Below, piece by piece: positions 1-12,055 of a stretch of DNA of 64,000 bases. This stretch comes from Ophiura sarsii (taxonomy: Eukaryota > Echinodermata > Ophiuroidea > Amphilepidida > Ophiuridae). The notes under the pieces are model-generated. The model was given only the letters and a program-made list of their open reading frames with translations, did not search any database and had not been told where the DNA came from. The stretch spans positions 89,307,753 to 89,371,752 of the forward strand of contig CM069443.1 of NCBI GenBank assembly GCA_035610835.1. Direction: 5' to 3'. Each line of letters opens with the position of its first letter. The stretch's first letter is position 1. The position numbers were made by a program, and so were the translations under genes.

Positions 1-1857
1 TATTTGGGTTTATAACAGCAACTGATGTTGTACTTTATTACGTTTTTAAGGTCTCTGAATCCAAAGTTTCCATTCACTTTATATGATTTTAATCATCAGC
101 CTACATCAGGATAGATGAAATGACCTGTTTGACCTCATAAAAAAAATCAAAATGGCCGCCAAAACAAAATGTTCATGTAATTTGTCATGATATTCTCTCA
201 GCTTCTCTCTGTAACGTCATATTAGGTGACATTTTATATTATTGTAGTTCTCTGAATACGGGTATTAATACTATTCATCATCATAGAGTGACTTGGTTGA
301 GTATGACATAAATTAAATATGGCCACCAAAATTTGCATATGCATGCTGTTTTATAGAGTTCATTAGTCAATAAATGACATAATCTATGAATATTTTACAG
401 ATGCACGAGGTCTTTTGCACGAGGCACGAGGTCTTTTGTTCCCAATTTAAAAATTGGGAACATGTCATTCATTTAGTTATTTATGTTACAAAATAGGAAA
501 TAACCTTTCGAATTAGAGATGTATAATTTGCTAAATGCTGTTAAGATAGTAAATGCTAAATGTATGCCTCTTGCAAAACATGGTTCTGGTTTACATGTAC
601 TTTTGATATACGTGTCTGTGAAACACCACGGTTACAGACAATTTCAATGTGGATTGATCTAGTGCTTTTTCGCCCAGTTGATCTGGGCATATAGTTTGGC
701 TTTCACCCAGTATGGTGCCGATTTTGGTTGACTCTGGTGGTAAAAATGTACCATTTTTTGTGGCTAAATATGAATTAAGTGGCAAAAATGGCAAAAACAT
801 GCCTATGTTAAATCAGAATTTTGGTCGAACGAGGTAAAACGATGTTGTATTTCAAAAGTTACAGAAAAATAAATAATAAAGTTGGATATTTTCCTGCATT
901 GATAGGGTTTTATTGACGATCTGTTGACTATCACACCAGCACGCTTAGCGCCACTACCAACAGGGGCTTTTCCACACTAACAAACAGTACCAAACATGTG
1001 CTAAATTAAGTAATTAACAACTGGGGGTCGTCTGGACTTCTAATACATGGTTCATAGACATAGATTAAGATTAGAAGAATTTTCTTGAAGACCCTGTGAT
1101 TTATTTCCTACACTCTCCAATGTTATCAGGACAGTATTACAATATCAACCACAATTATGTATACAGCAGTAAACCAGGATTTCTAATAATATATTATCTT
1201 TATTGACAATGATGAATATTGTAGGGGATGAAAATACGATAAAAACCATAAACCAAAGCCTTCTTTTAAAATAGAATTCAATTTTGAATGAAAGTGATAA
1301 TTTCACTAATAATAGAATGGCACACACAAGCAACAAATTGTTTAACGTTTAGAAAATGCTTAGCAGCATACCATTAAACAGGGTCAGGCCGTTTACTGAA
1401 CCGAATTTTCTGAACCCACCTGAACCCACTTTTTTATTTGTTGAATATGTAGTAAATAATAATAACGAACATCCTTTGAATTATGGTTTAAAACTGTATC
1501 ATTTACGTAGGAGAAAAACAGTTTTTCTTAATAAATTATAAACACGATATCGAGCCACGTGCGTATAGTCTCCAGTTCGGTCGTTGTATAGAAAACAGCC
1601 TTGACTCAACCACCAAATATTATGTCTCCTATGTCTATACCGAAGTTTAAAAAACTTACAGTTTCTAAAAGTATCATAAGTTTATTTTATTGACACATGT
1701 CACGGTTCAGAGATTTTCAATGGTTGCAGGTATTTATTGAATAACCCTCGTATAGTAACACTGTTAACCATTTGCTAGTCCAACCTAGTCCTAGTCAGTT
1801 AAAAGCCTCAAAAATCCCACTCAAAGGGTTCCTTATTTTAAAAGTTCTAAAGTTGGA
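1..1857. other. No feature recognised
   Basis: AT-rich DNA without a supported gene, RNA or repeat boundary. The open frames at 591-800, 1145-1336 and 1356-1541 are short and show no homology or splice context that I can recognise. Confidence 0.5.
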
Positions 1858-3585
1858 TCCCAGATAACATAACAATATTGGCCCAATATTGGCCCAATAT
1901 TGATTTTTCATTGGCCCAATATTGGCTTACAATATTGGCATAATATTATTTGGCCATTGGCCCAAGCTTGGCCCAATATTGGCACTCGCCAATGAGTGCC
2001 AATATTGGGCCAATACTGGGCCAATATTGGCATTTGCCAATGAGTGCCAATATTGGGCCAATACTGGGCCAATATTGGAACTCGCCAATGAGTGCCAATA
2101 TTGGCCCAATACTGGGCCAATATAACATAACAATATTGGCCCAATATTGATTTTTCATTGGCCCAATATTGGCTTACAATATTGGCATACTATTATTTGG
2201 CCATTGGCCCAAGCTTGGCCCAATATTGGCACTCGCCAATGAGGGCCAATATTGGGCCAATATTGGGCGATCTTGGAGAAATGTTAGGTAGGAAGCCAGG
2301 TCAGGGATACTATTAATTTTGGGATAGGAAAGTCCTATACTAACACACGTAGCGAAAACGGTGCCGTTTGCATAAATTACATAAATTATGGTAATCATCG
2401 GAATGTGTCGGTGACCGGCGTTTAACGCGTTTAACAGTGTTTAACCAGGTTTAACGTAATATTTGGTCAGCATAGGTTTGAGGGCGTTGTGGATTTACAC
2501 AGACGACGGTGGCCACGCGAAACCTAAATGTTGAATACGTAATGAATAAGGTGAATAACACGTAATCGCGAATGTTAATCTTATCATTTTGACAAATTCA
2601 TCATAATTAGAAGAATTGTCATCGTTAACCGGGCGATGACTGTTAAAAATAATTCAAAATAGTGCACTCCCGTTGACATATTGGGTCGTCTGAGAGACGC
2701 GTGGCCAGCGTCGTGTCGTCTGCTACAATCACGCCTGATCAGTATAGCGCCACCAGTTCTATACTGACCCAATTTTAATTTAAAAGTGGACCCGATCGGC
2801 AAGCTCACTGGCACACCCCTGGCCAGGTGGCCAGGACCAATTTGGCCAAGGGCAAGCCTAGGACAAGGGAACAAATCTTCAAGGGACAGGACAAGGCACA
2901 AGATCCTAGCCAAAAGGCCGGGAAGCGATAACTCTTAACAGCGGCCGCCTTTTTTAGACCACGTCATAATTTGAATATCAAATCAATGGTGTTATTTCCC
3001 GCCCCTGGTATATTGCGCCCATTATTGGACCAATGTTGGTTGCCAACATGATGCCAATTGAAGAGCGCCAATGTAAAACCAATATTGGACCAATATTGGT
3101 GACCAATTGAGTGCCAATGCCATTGGCACTCACTTGGTCACCAATATTGGTCCAATATTGGTTGCCAACATGATGCCAATTGACGAGCGCCAATTGGTGA
3201 CCAAGAGAGTGCCAATGGCATTGGCACTCAATTGGTCACCAATATTGGTCCAATATTTGTAGCCAACATGATGCCAGTTAACGAGCGCCAATGTAAAACC
3301 AATATTGGTCCAATATTGGTGACCAAGAGAGTGCCAATGGCATTGGCACTCAATTGGTCACCAATATTGGTCCAATATTGGTTGCCAACATGATGCCAAT
3401 TAACGAGCGCCAATGTAAAGCCAATATTGGTCCAATATTGGTGACCAATAAAATGCCAATGCCAATATTGCCAATGGGGAACCAATATTGGCCCAATAGG
3501 CCCCTATTGGTCAACAAGATAATGCCAATGCCAATATTGCCAATATTGGGCCAATATAGGGCCAATATATGTATGTTGTCTGGGA
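1858..3585. mobile_element. Element made of CCAATATTGG palindromic repeats
   Basis: The outer ends are inverted copies: TCCCAGATAACATA at 1858 and the complement of TCCCAGACAACATA ending at 3585. Inside, the left part (1868-2272) carries a roughly 258-bp duplicated block of TTGGCCCAATATTGG words. The right part (3005-3570) carries roughly 119-bp tandem units with ACCAATATTGGTCCAATATTGG-like words and GCCAATGGCATTGGC palindromes. Nearly every word is self-complementary, so the DNA can fold extensively. A separate transposon sits at 2302-2821. No transposase is seen, and the target duplication is not clear. Confidence 0.6.
2302..2821. mobile_element. Nonautonomous DNA transposon, copy A (7-bp target duplication)
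   Basis: It begins CAGGGATACTATTAATTTTG and ends CACACCCCTG, so the ends are short inverted repeats of the CAGGG type. GCCAGGT flanks it on both sides (2295-2301 and 2822-2828). The same sequence recurs at 44973-46958 with its own 7-bp duplication GTATTGT, which confirms both boundaries. The 7-bp duplication does not settle the superfamily; hAT-, P- or Dada-like are all possible. It is inserted inside the CCAATATTGG element. Confidence 0.8.
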
Positions 3586-4019
3586 TGGGTTTATAGGTTA
3601 GCATCTCTCTGGTTCAATAATCCAACAAAATAAGCTCAATAATCCAAATTTGTATATAGTGTAAAATAGCGTAAAAATATAAATATAGCGTAAAAAAACT
3701 AGTCCGTATTAAACTGATAAGGCTCAATAATAATTAAAGGATCTTACATCTGAATATTGCAAATTTGTATAGTCTGAAAGATGAAGAATTGATCCTTCAA
3801 ACACACGAACAAGTTTGTGTATAATCCATTGTCAGATGAAATTCTTACCATTTTTAAATAAGTTTTCCAGATCGACAAATAACAACTCATAAGATTCAGA
3901 CTAAAGAGCACTTTTTTAGGTCGTCCGTATATAGGAGAGAGACCTTATGGCAGCATCCTTCGTGTATGTAGTCTGTCTGTGGGTGTGTGTGTCCGTGTGT
4001 GTGTCAACAATTTGGTATA

Positions 4020-4695
4020 CACTTTTTGTTACAATTTGGTATACACTTTTTGTTTTGTCCATTTCTTTTCCATACAATGACCAATTGCAATCAAACTTCG
4101 GTCATAGATGCAACATGGAAACCTTCATATTTTAATGAGGTCACAGGTCACATACCAAGGTCAAAGGTCATCTGAGGTCAAGATGTAAAATTTAGTATAC
4201 ACTTTTTGTATTGTCCATTTCTTTTCCATACAATGACCAATTGCAACCAAACTTCGGTCATAGATGCAACATGGAAACCTTCATATGTTAATGAGGTCAA
4301 AGGTCACATACCAAGGTCAAAGGTCATCTGAGGTCAAGATGTAAAATTTAGTGCACACTTTTTGTATTGTCCATTTCTTTTCCATACAATGACCAATTGC
4401 AACCAAATTTCAGGCATAGATGCAACATGGAAACCTTCATATGTTAATGAGGTCAAAGGTCACATACCAAGGTCAAAGGTCATCTGAGGTCAAGATGTAA
4501 AATTTAGTACACACTTTTTGTATTGTCCATTTCTTTTCCATACAATGACCAATTGCAACCAACCCTTGGTCATATATGCAACATGAAAACCTTTATATGT
4601 TAATGAGGTCAAAGGTCACATACCAAGGTCAAAGGTCATCTGAGGTCAAGATGTAAAATTAAGTGCACACTTTTTGTCTTGTCCATTTCTTTTCC
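4020..4695. repeat. 156-bp tandem repeat with AGGTCA half-sites (~4 copies)
   Basis: AGATGTAAAA recurs at 4181, 4337, 4493 and 4649, giving an exact 156-bp period. Each unit holds GAGGTCAAAGGTCA, AAGGTCAAAGGTCA and GAGGTCA in the same orientation. These words match direct-repeat nuclear-receptor half-sites (DR1 type). The first copy is slightly degenerate (ACAGGTCA). Confidence 0.85.
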
Positions 4696-6054
4696 ATACA
4701 ATGACCAATTGCAACCATTATTATGCAGTTTGAATCTTCCGTCCTATACTTGCAATGCATTAGAAAAGACCAATTATTCTGAAAATTATGTCACTGAAGT
4801 GAACTTGGTCGACCAAGTTTATTCATTATTATGTTTTGAGAATCTTCCGTCCATTCATTTACACAGAGCTTTGAACTCGAGTTAATCAAGTATTGGACTG
4901 TTTTTTTAAATAAAAAAATCGGTCATCCGATTTTTTTACTGTATCGGACAGTTTGGAATAAGAGCTTTTGATTGGTTCAATGTTTTTGCTGGATTGACCC
5001 ATACATTTGAAGGGTTTGAAACTGTAATTTTTAGTTAAAACTTTTCATAACTGACGCTGGATAAATAATTGACATATTTGTGTATTTTCTATAAAGAAAC
5101 AAAATATAATGATTAATATATATTTTAACAAGAGAATAGAATGATAATTTTGTTATTTTTGGATGGGAAACATGTTGAAAAACTATCTTCTTTACTAGTC
5201 AATTAGCCCCTACCGTCACTATAATATAACCCCCTATTTAACTCAATGGAACAATCCAAATTAACATCCTGAACTGAAAACAGTAAACAACAAACAAGAT
5301 GGCCGACACCTGTGGTACATTTTGTGTGGAGCTGAGGTTCCATCAGAATTACTCATGAAAAGAGTAAATACAATAAACATGGACAAGGTAAATTAATGCA
5401 AACAGTGTGAAATACTCTTTGGCTAAAAATGTTGTACTTTTGTCTTTTTATAGTGGGTTTAAAACTAGGAGAATTTATATCCTTTTTACTAGCTAGGCCT
5501 ATAAAGTAAAGCTTCTTATTTTTATTTCCGATTTTTGTGCTGGCCTTTATAAACCTAAATTCCCTCAATATTTCCATGATGTTTACGCATTCCAATGAAA
5601 AAATCAAATAGCAATGATATAGTTAGTCATTTAAAACATATTTTGATAGCATTTTTACAGTTTTCTTGTTGAAATTCCAGACGAAAATACACCCTAAATA
5701 AGCTTATTTCTCATGTGTGCAGGCCTAGGACTAGGCTCACGATTTACCATTCAAAATGAACCAGTGTCTTATTTATAGATGTATTAGCGTTACTTTTGGG
5801 GTATATTGCAATGTAACACAGATGCAAAACTGCAACAGTCACCCCATTTTGAATTTAAAAGAGAGCCCTAGGTGATGATATGATGCTAGCGTGACCTAGG
5901 CCTACATGGCCTAGCCTATACTACATTTTGACAAATGGATGGCTATCCTATTTCATATCAATTAATGTGCATTTATTTAACAAGCATAGATGTCCCATCT
6001 TTAATTAGAGTCAGATTCTCAAAACATAATAATGCAAATATTGGATTCCTTTTT

Positions 6055-6176
6055 TTCGGGCGATACAGTGAAAATTGGTTTCGCCTTGAAAAAAAAATCA
6101 GACTCGCCTCCGGCTCGTCCGATTTTTTTTTCAAGGCTTAACCAATTTTCACTGTATCGCCCTCAAGTCATCCAAT
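6055..6176. repeat. Long hairpin with CGGGCGATACAGTGAAAATTGG arms
   Basis: Arms of about 50 bases around GGCGATACAGTGAAAATTGG and its complement flank a centre with GCCTCCGGCTCG. A second hairpin with different sequence but the same design (CTCGACTGCGTCTCG centre) lies at 6573-6725. Confidence 0.7.
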
Positions 6177-6572
6177 ATTGTACCACACTTGGTCAGTGAA
6201 CTTGGTCAGTTTGGTTACCTGCATGAGTACAATGCAGTCACAAAATGCAGTAGACTATTTTTTAAATTTTTGTTGTTGAAATATTTTGATAATTTTTTTA
6301 GGAATATTTTCGGGGGATTTTTAAAAAAAAAAATTAAAAAAGAGAAATTTTTGGAATTTAAACAACACAAAAATTGGAATTTTTAGATTTTTTTTATTTT
6401 TAAAAATTCAAAAAAAAAAAAAAAAAATAGGATTTTTTTGTTGTTGTCTGTACTTTGTACCAAAAAAAAAAATGTTATTGATATTTTTAATTTTTTTTTA
6501 TTTTTAATTTTTTAATTTTTTTTTGTTTTTATTTTGTTTGTCAAGTCAGATTCTCACTGCATAATAATGATA

Positions 6573-6725
6573 AAATTGGATGGATTTTTTCGCATGATAC
6601 ACAAATATATTGGTCTCGCTATGAGTTTTAAAAATATTGTGCTCGACTGCGTCTCGCACAATATTTTTTAAAACTCATAGCTCGACCAATATCTTTGTGT
6701 ATCACGCTCAATCCATCCAATTTTA
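6573..6725. repeat. Long hairpin with AAAATTGGATGGA arms
   Basis: Inverted arms run from AAAATTGGATGGATTTTTTC to its near complement AATCCATCCAATTTT. The stem includes ATACACAAATATATTGGTC against GACCAATATCTTTGTGTAT. It lies within the 3-kb insertion. Confidence 0.7.
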
Positions 6726-7690
6726 TATCAAACTTGGGTCATAGATGCAATATGGAAACCTTCATATGTTAATGAGGTCAAAGGTCACATACCAAGGTCA
6801 ACGGTCATCTGAGGTCAAGATGTAAAATTGGCTGCATATGTAAAATTGATTACATTTAAACAGATGAAGTACAATTGCAACCAAACTACCCATATAAACG
6901 GACGACCTATTTGGGACCGCTGTCCCTATTTTTATTATTCGGAATAAAGAACCTCATTTCAAATTTATACTACAGAACCAGCTTAAATATTTTAATTGCA
7001 GACCCTTTCTTAATAATTAGAATTTAAACATAATCATAATATTTGGACTTTTTTCAAATGATAGATTCTTCAGATTATTGAACCTTAGGCCTAATTTCGT
7101 TAATAATATAAAACCTTAGTACTATAGAACCTGATTTTTTCGTTATAGAACCCTTCGGACTATACAACCGTGACTCCGAACATGTCCCCAAAGTGGGCTT
7201 CACCTCATTGCAAAAAAATTCTTACTTACGAATATTGCAAATTTGTATAGTCTGAAAGATGAAGAATTGATCCTCCAAACACACGAACAAGTTTGTGTAT
7301 AATCCATTGTCAGATGAAAATATTACCATTTTTAAATAAGTTTTCCAGATCGACAAATAACAACTCATCAGATTCAGACTAAAGAACACTTTTTGATGAT
7401 TCGGAATAAAGAACCTCATTTCAAATTTATACTACAGAACCAGCTTTAATATTTTAATTGCAGACCCTTTCTTAATAATTGGAATTTAAACATAATCATA
7501 ATATTTGGACTTTTTCAAATGATAGATTCTTCAGATTATTGAACTTTAGGCCTAATTTCGTTAATACTTTAAAGCCTTAGTACTATAGAACCTTATTTTT
7601 TCGTTATATAGAACCCTTCGGACTATACAACCGTGACTCCGAACATGTCCCCAAAGTGGACTTCACCTCATTGCAAGAAATTTTACCTGA

Positions 7691-8505
7691 AACTGGGATT
7701 TCCCTTCTAAAGGGAATTTTTTTATCAGTGGTGCGATAGCTAGTTTATTCTCATCTAGCTCTCATCAGTGTCAAACTTTTTGATAACTGTTTGTGTCAAT
7801 AACTTCATCCGACACAGCAGCAAACAAGCGTCTATTGCCTGAAAAGAATTTCTGTAGCAAATTACTCTTCCATCTTCCAAAATATTGCAAATCCTGTGTC
7901 AATTGCTGTCAAGGGTGCCTGTTTGTCTTGTGACAATACTTATAGCCCGACTTATAGCCCCGCTTATAGCAGGTTCATTAGGGGAAGATAATGGTGTCCC
8001 CAACCATCTTTTATACCTCTGAGCAGCGCTCCTTTAAAATCAGTCGTTATGTATACAGTTTGACAGTCGACATTGCCAGATAATGTCCATGCCTAAATGA
8101 AATTCTGGATTGATTGACACCTTTCCAAATACCATGAATACTCTTTCTTAAACCTTTAAAATCCCATGTGATCTGTTTCATATATAGACACATGTGCTTG
8201 CACCCAACCCAAGTTGTATATTTATTGTAGGCCTTATACACCCAGATAGAATAGGCATGGGGCATGACTTGGAGCCCGACTTGGAGACGGGCTTGGAGAC
8301 AACAGCTTGGCATTTATGTCACTTATTCTCATCAGCAGATACATTTCACTCTTTCTCAATGTTGGTCAAAGATAAGTGTTTGCCAATATGCCTGCTAGAT
8401 CTTGTGGACTTGCTTTATAGTCAGCAAGGCACTAACATAGTCTTCACCAACAAATGGAATAATGAACCCTTTTGTCAGAATAAATTAATACTGTAATTTT
8501 GAAGG
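7691..8505. other. No feature recognised
   Basis: Unique-looking DNA. The overlapping frames at 8047-8313 (-) and 8194-8496 (+) lack a recognisable domain or convincing splice sites and are treated as chance. Confidence 0.4.
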
Positions 8506-9265
8506 CCATTTTGTATTTTCCCATATAGTTACGGTGTCTTAATACCACATATATAAATTATAAACAATACATGGATTCTCCTCCTACCTGAAAACACCCC
8601 ATAGCCTATGTTAACATTGGCGAGTCTTTCAAGGCATAAAATATCCGAATTCGTATAAGATTTGTCATTTTGTCTTCACTTGCAAAATATGGAATAATGA
8701 ACACTTTTGTCAGAAATGTAACAAATCTGTAATTTTGGAGGCCCGTATTTGACCTATAGTTATGGTGCCTAAAAACCACATTATATAATGTATAAGCCCT
8801 AAATGCACGTATTCTCTTACTTGAAAACGCTAGAAACATGTATTAATTCAATGTTTATGAGTCTTTAACGATAGACAATTTTCAAAATGTGTTAACAATT
8901 GGTCATTTTGGCCGCCATTTTGTATTTTTCCCTATAGTTATGTTGTCTAAATACCACTAGTAAAGTGTATAAACATTAAATGAATTCCCCTACATGAAAA
9001 AACACCTAAAACATGTATTAATTTAACATTGGTGAGTCTTTCAAGACAAAAAAACCCCTTTAAATTCGTCGGGCATTTTTGCGGCCATTTTGTATTTTTC
9101 TCTATAATTATGGTGTCTAATATATCACATATAAAATTTATAATCGCTACATGTATGCACCTACCTGAAAAAATCTAAAAACCTGTATTAATCTAACATT
9201 CATGAGTCTTTCCAGCCAGTCAGACTTAAAATTCATTAAAAATTGCTTATTTTGGCGGCCATTTA
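8506..9265. repeat. Degenerate tandem repeat, about 4 units of 160-240 bp
   Basis: Each unit carries GGCCATTTTGTATTTT, then TATAGTTA.GGTGTCTAA, then ACCTGAAAA and TTAACATT...GAGTCTTTC. Copies start near 8506, 8740, 8925 and 9083. The units have drifted in length and sequence. Confidence 0.65.
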
Positions 9266-11370
9266 GAATTTTGCCATTTTACCAACATAACCATTTGTCG
9301 GAGAACTTTTTTATTGTCATATTCTTTTTTCTCACACAATTTGGCCATAGAAAAACTGGGTTTTGAATAATTGATACATATTTGCCCACCAAAATGAAGC
9401 AAAACCCTTAGAAATGGGTACCTTTTTTCCAAAATCACTCTTTGAAATGGGTAGGGGGTTTTGAATCTCCAGTCGCACACTCCGACCAAACCAAATCCGA
9501 GTACCTCCCCCACCCCCCGCCCGCGATTTTTTTTTTTACTAAACATTTGTATGGTCTCACAGGTAAAATCAGTTGACTTTTTTTCTTCTTTTTTGAAAAA
9601 TCATTTTATTCAGTGAGTTTTGCTTTATTCCGTATTAAAACTAAATAAATAAATTTTACAAATGTTTACTAGTAAAAAAAAAAATCGCCCCCCCCCCCCA
9701 CCCCCACCCGGGTTTTAGACCTTCGGAAAAGGAGTCGTTACTGCGAGTTTCATGCCAATAAGGTCGGCAATCGTCAGAAGCAATCGTCAAGACGACAAGT
9801 TTGACGATTGCCTTATTATTTTTATCTTCTATTTATTCATTTACATTTTTGTTCATAAGTATAGGCCTAAAGACTTCCTGTTAGTCCGACCTACTTTGTT
9901 TCTATATTTAATGTTTAGAAAATGTTTAGAATATTTTTGAAGAAAAAACACATTTATTGACAAATTATATTTAAAAATGTGCAACTTTTCCGCAAAATTA
10001 TATATAGGCCTAACACAATAATGTTAAAGGTTTAGAAATAAATAAAACCTAGATATCAATATCAGAGACATTTATCTATTATTATCATTATTATCATTTT
10101 TAATAATGCTTTCGCATTCATATTCCTACAGCGATGACTATGACTACCGGGAGAAATTACGACCATGTATAATTAAACCGTGTCGCACCATGCATCATAA
10201 TAGAGTGCTACATAATATTTTGTATGTGGGACAACTTGGTATGGTATGGCAGTCGGACGGCGGGTCGACGTGTGTCGCTGACGCGGAAGTGTGACTCATC
10301 TGGTGCATATATTAGCATGATTATAGGAAAGACTTGATCATTATGCCGCAACACATATAGGACAGACTCGCAATCCTCTTGGATAAATCCATGGACAATC
10401 CGCCGCCGCGTCTATTTTGTCAAAGTATCTACATTAAAAACAATTTTCTAGCATCATCTATAGAGTTAAAAAGGTAAATCGATATTATTTGTTTTATACA
10501 TTTGTGTTTTTCTCTCGATACGGTTTTAATTATTTATTTTTAAAACCGTATTTCCGATGATAAACTGCATCGATTGCCCCGGCGCATTTGTAAGCGTTTG
10601 GCTTGCAAGCGGCACGTCAACAATAAAGCCAAATCCTAACGGTTGTTGATTATATAGGCCTATCACTTATGATTTTAAGTGAACTTCCATTTAAATACAA
10701 AAAAAATCCCGTTGAATACTATTTATTATGACCCGGCGTGCTTCATTCACGATGTGTCGCATATTCGGATATATATTGTATAGGATACAAAAAATGGCTA
10801 CTGTTGGGACGGGACGTTCGCGGAACATCAGTTTATTTATTATACGAGAACAAAATATGATCGACTAAATAAATCACTCAGATCGGATCTGGAAAATATT
10901 CACCTAACATTATTTTGAAACATTATCTTATATGAAAGTAAACCCGTGGCCTTGGTTGTGCTATCTTCTGAAGATAGCAGCGAATTGCTGAATTGCATGT
11001 GTTTGATAAACCGATCTAAATACGCACAAGAAAAGCTATACAAGCTATACAATTAGCATAATCCCAATCAATTCAACAAATAAATGCAACGCTCATTTAA
11101 AACATCTATGTAATATATAATAGATGCTTGGATTTTGACGTAAGCCCATAACAAGCGTGTTTGCTTGGATTTGAACGTAAACACATAACAGACCAAAAAT
11201 TAGCAACCTGACGAAACGGGAGAATAATGTTACAAATGTACATCAAAGCCATAGTATATCAATCTAATTTGCTTTTTCCATTCATACATCTTGGACAGGA
11301 AACTGCAAACAAAAGTGGATGCTGGAAGTATAGCGTTAAATCAACAAACAATTAATGGTAGGCGCATAAT
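9266..11370. other. Nothing recognised apart from homopolymer tracts
   Basis: No gene or RNA is supported. There are a poly-C tract near 9690-9712 and C-rich DNA near 9505-9525. The short open frames here have no recognised homology. Confidence 0.4.
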
Positions 11371-11706
11371 GGAAGCATAAGTGTGTCATTTCCCCTTAAC
11401 CCCAGATAAGGGACGTAAACCCCAGATAAGGCGGGCCTTATCTGGGGTTAACGCGCCTTAACCCCAGACAAGGAGCGTTAACTTATAAGGATAAGGCGCC
11501 TTATCCATTAGATAAGGTGCCTTAACCCCAGATAAGGCGCCTTAACCCCAGATAAGGCGCCTTAACCCCAGATAAGGCGCCTTAACCCCAGATAAGGCGC
11601 CTTAACCCCAGATAAGGAGCGTTATCCCAGATAAAGCCCGTCTTATCTGAGGTTTACGTCCCTTATCTGGGGTTAAGGCGGAAATGACACACTTATATAT
11701 GCTTCC
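11371..11706. mobile_element. Fold-back element with 20-bp palindromic array
   Basis: The left arm starts GGAAGCATAAGTGTGTCATT and the right arm is its near complement, ending TATGCTTCC at 11706. The arms are about 100 bases and include ACCCCAGATAAGGGACGTAA on both sides. The centre (about 11505-11625) repeats the 20-mer CCCCAGATAAGGCGCCTTAA, itself built around the GGCGCC palindrome. No coding sequence is present. Confidence 0.75.
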
Positions 11707-11744
11707 AGGCCTATATGTTTAGATAACCTTGTATTGTAGGAGCT

Positions 11745-12055
11745 GGAGACATTTTTGAAAGAAATTTGAATACAATTTTGGAAGAAATTTAAGTACAATT
11801 TTGGGAGAAATTTAAATATATTTTTTAGAAAAATGTAAAAACATTTTTGGAGAAATTACAATACATTTTTGGAGAAATTACAATACATTTTTGGAAGAAA
11901 TTTGAATACAATTTTGGTAGATATTTTTAATACATCTTTAGAAGAAATTTGAATGGTGGAAATATAAATAATTTTTTGAGAGAAATTTAAATACATTGTT
12001 GGGAGACATTTAAATACATTTTGGGGAGAAATTTAAATACATTTTCTGTCCTTTT
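11745..12055. repeat. Degenerate ~30-bp tandem repeat
   Basis: About ten units of the form GGAGAAATTTAAATACATTTT. The units vary by several bases and in length. Confidence 0.65.

Larger units (their letters stand above)
3918..6908. mobile_element. 3-kb insertion with AGGTCGTCCG inverted ends
   Basis: The left end AGGTCGTCCGTATATAGG (3918) is repeated inverted at the right end (ATATAAACGGACGACCT, ending 6908). The interior has 156-bp tandem repeats on the left, one degenerate copy of the same unit near the right end (6730-6830), two hairpins and long T-rich DNA. No transposase frame is seen. About 25 bases next to the right boundary are not accounted for by the empty-site comparison, so that edge is approximate. 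Confidence 0.55.
3752..7690. repeat. Two tandem copies of a ~460-bp unit, the first split by an insertion
   Basis: Half A (3752-3917 and 7230-7396, starting GAATATTGCAAATTTG) and half B (about 6936-7215 and 7400-7683, starting TTCGGAATAAAG) are contiguous in the second copy. In the first copy they are separated by about 3 kb. The undisrupted second copy therefore serves as the empty site for the insertion at 3918-6908. Confidence 0.75.

Noticed and set aside
1908..2158. Several overlapping open frames rich in GPILAQYW
   Set aside because: They are translations of the CCAATATTGG palindromic array in all frames and on both strands.
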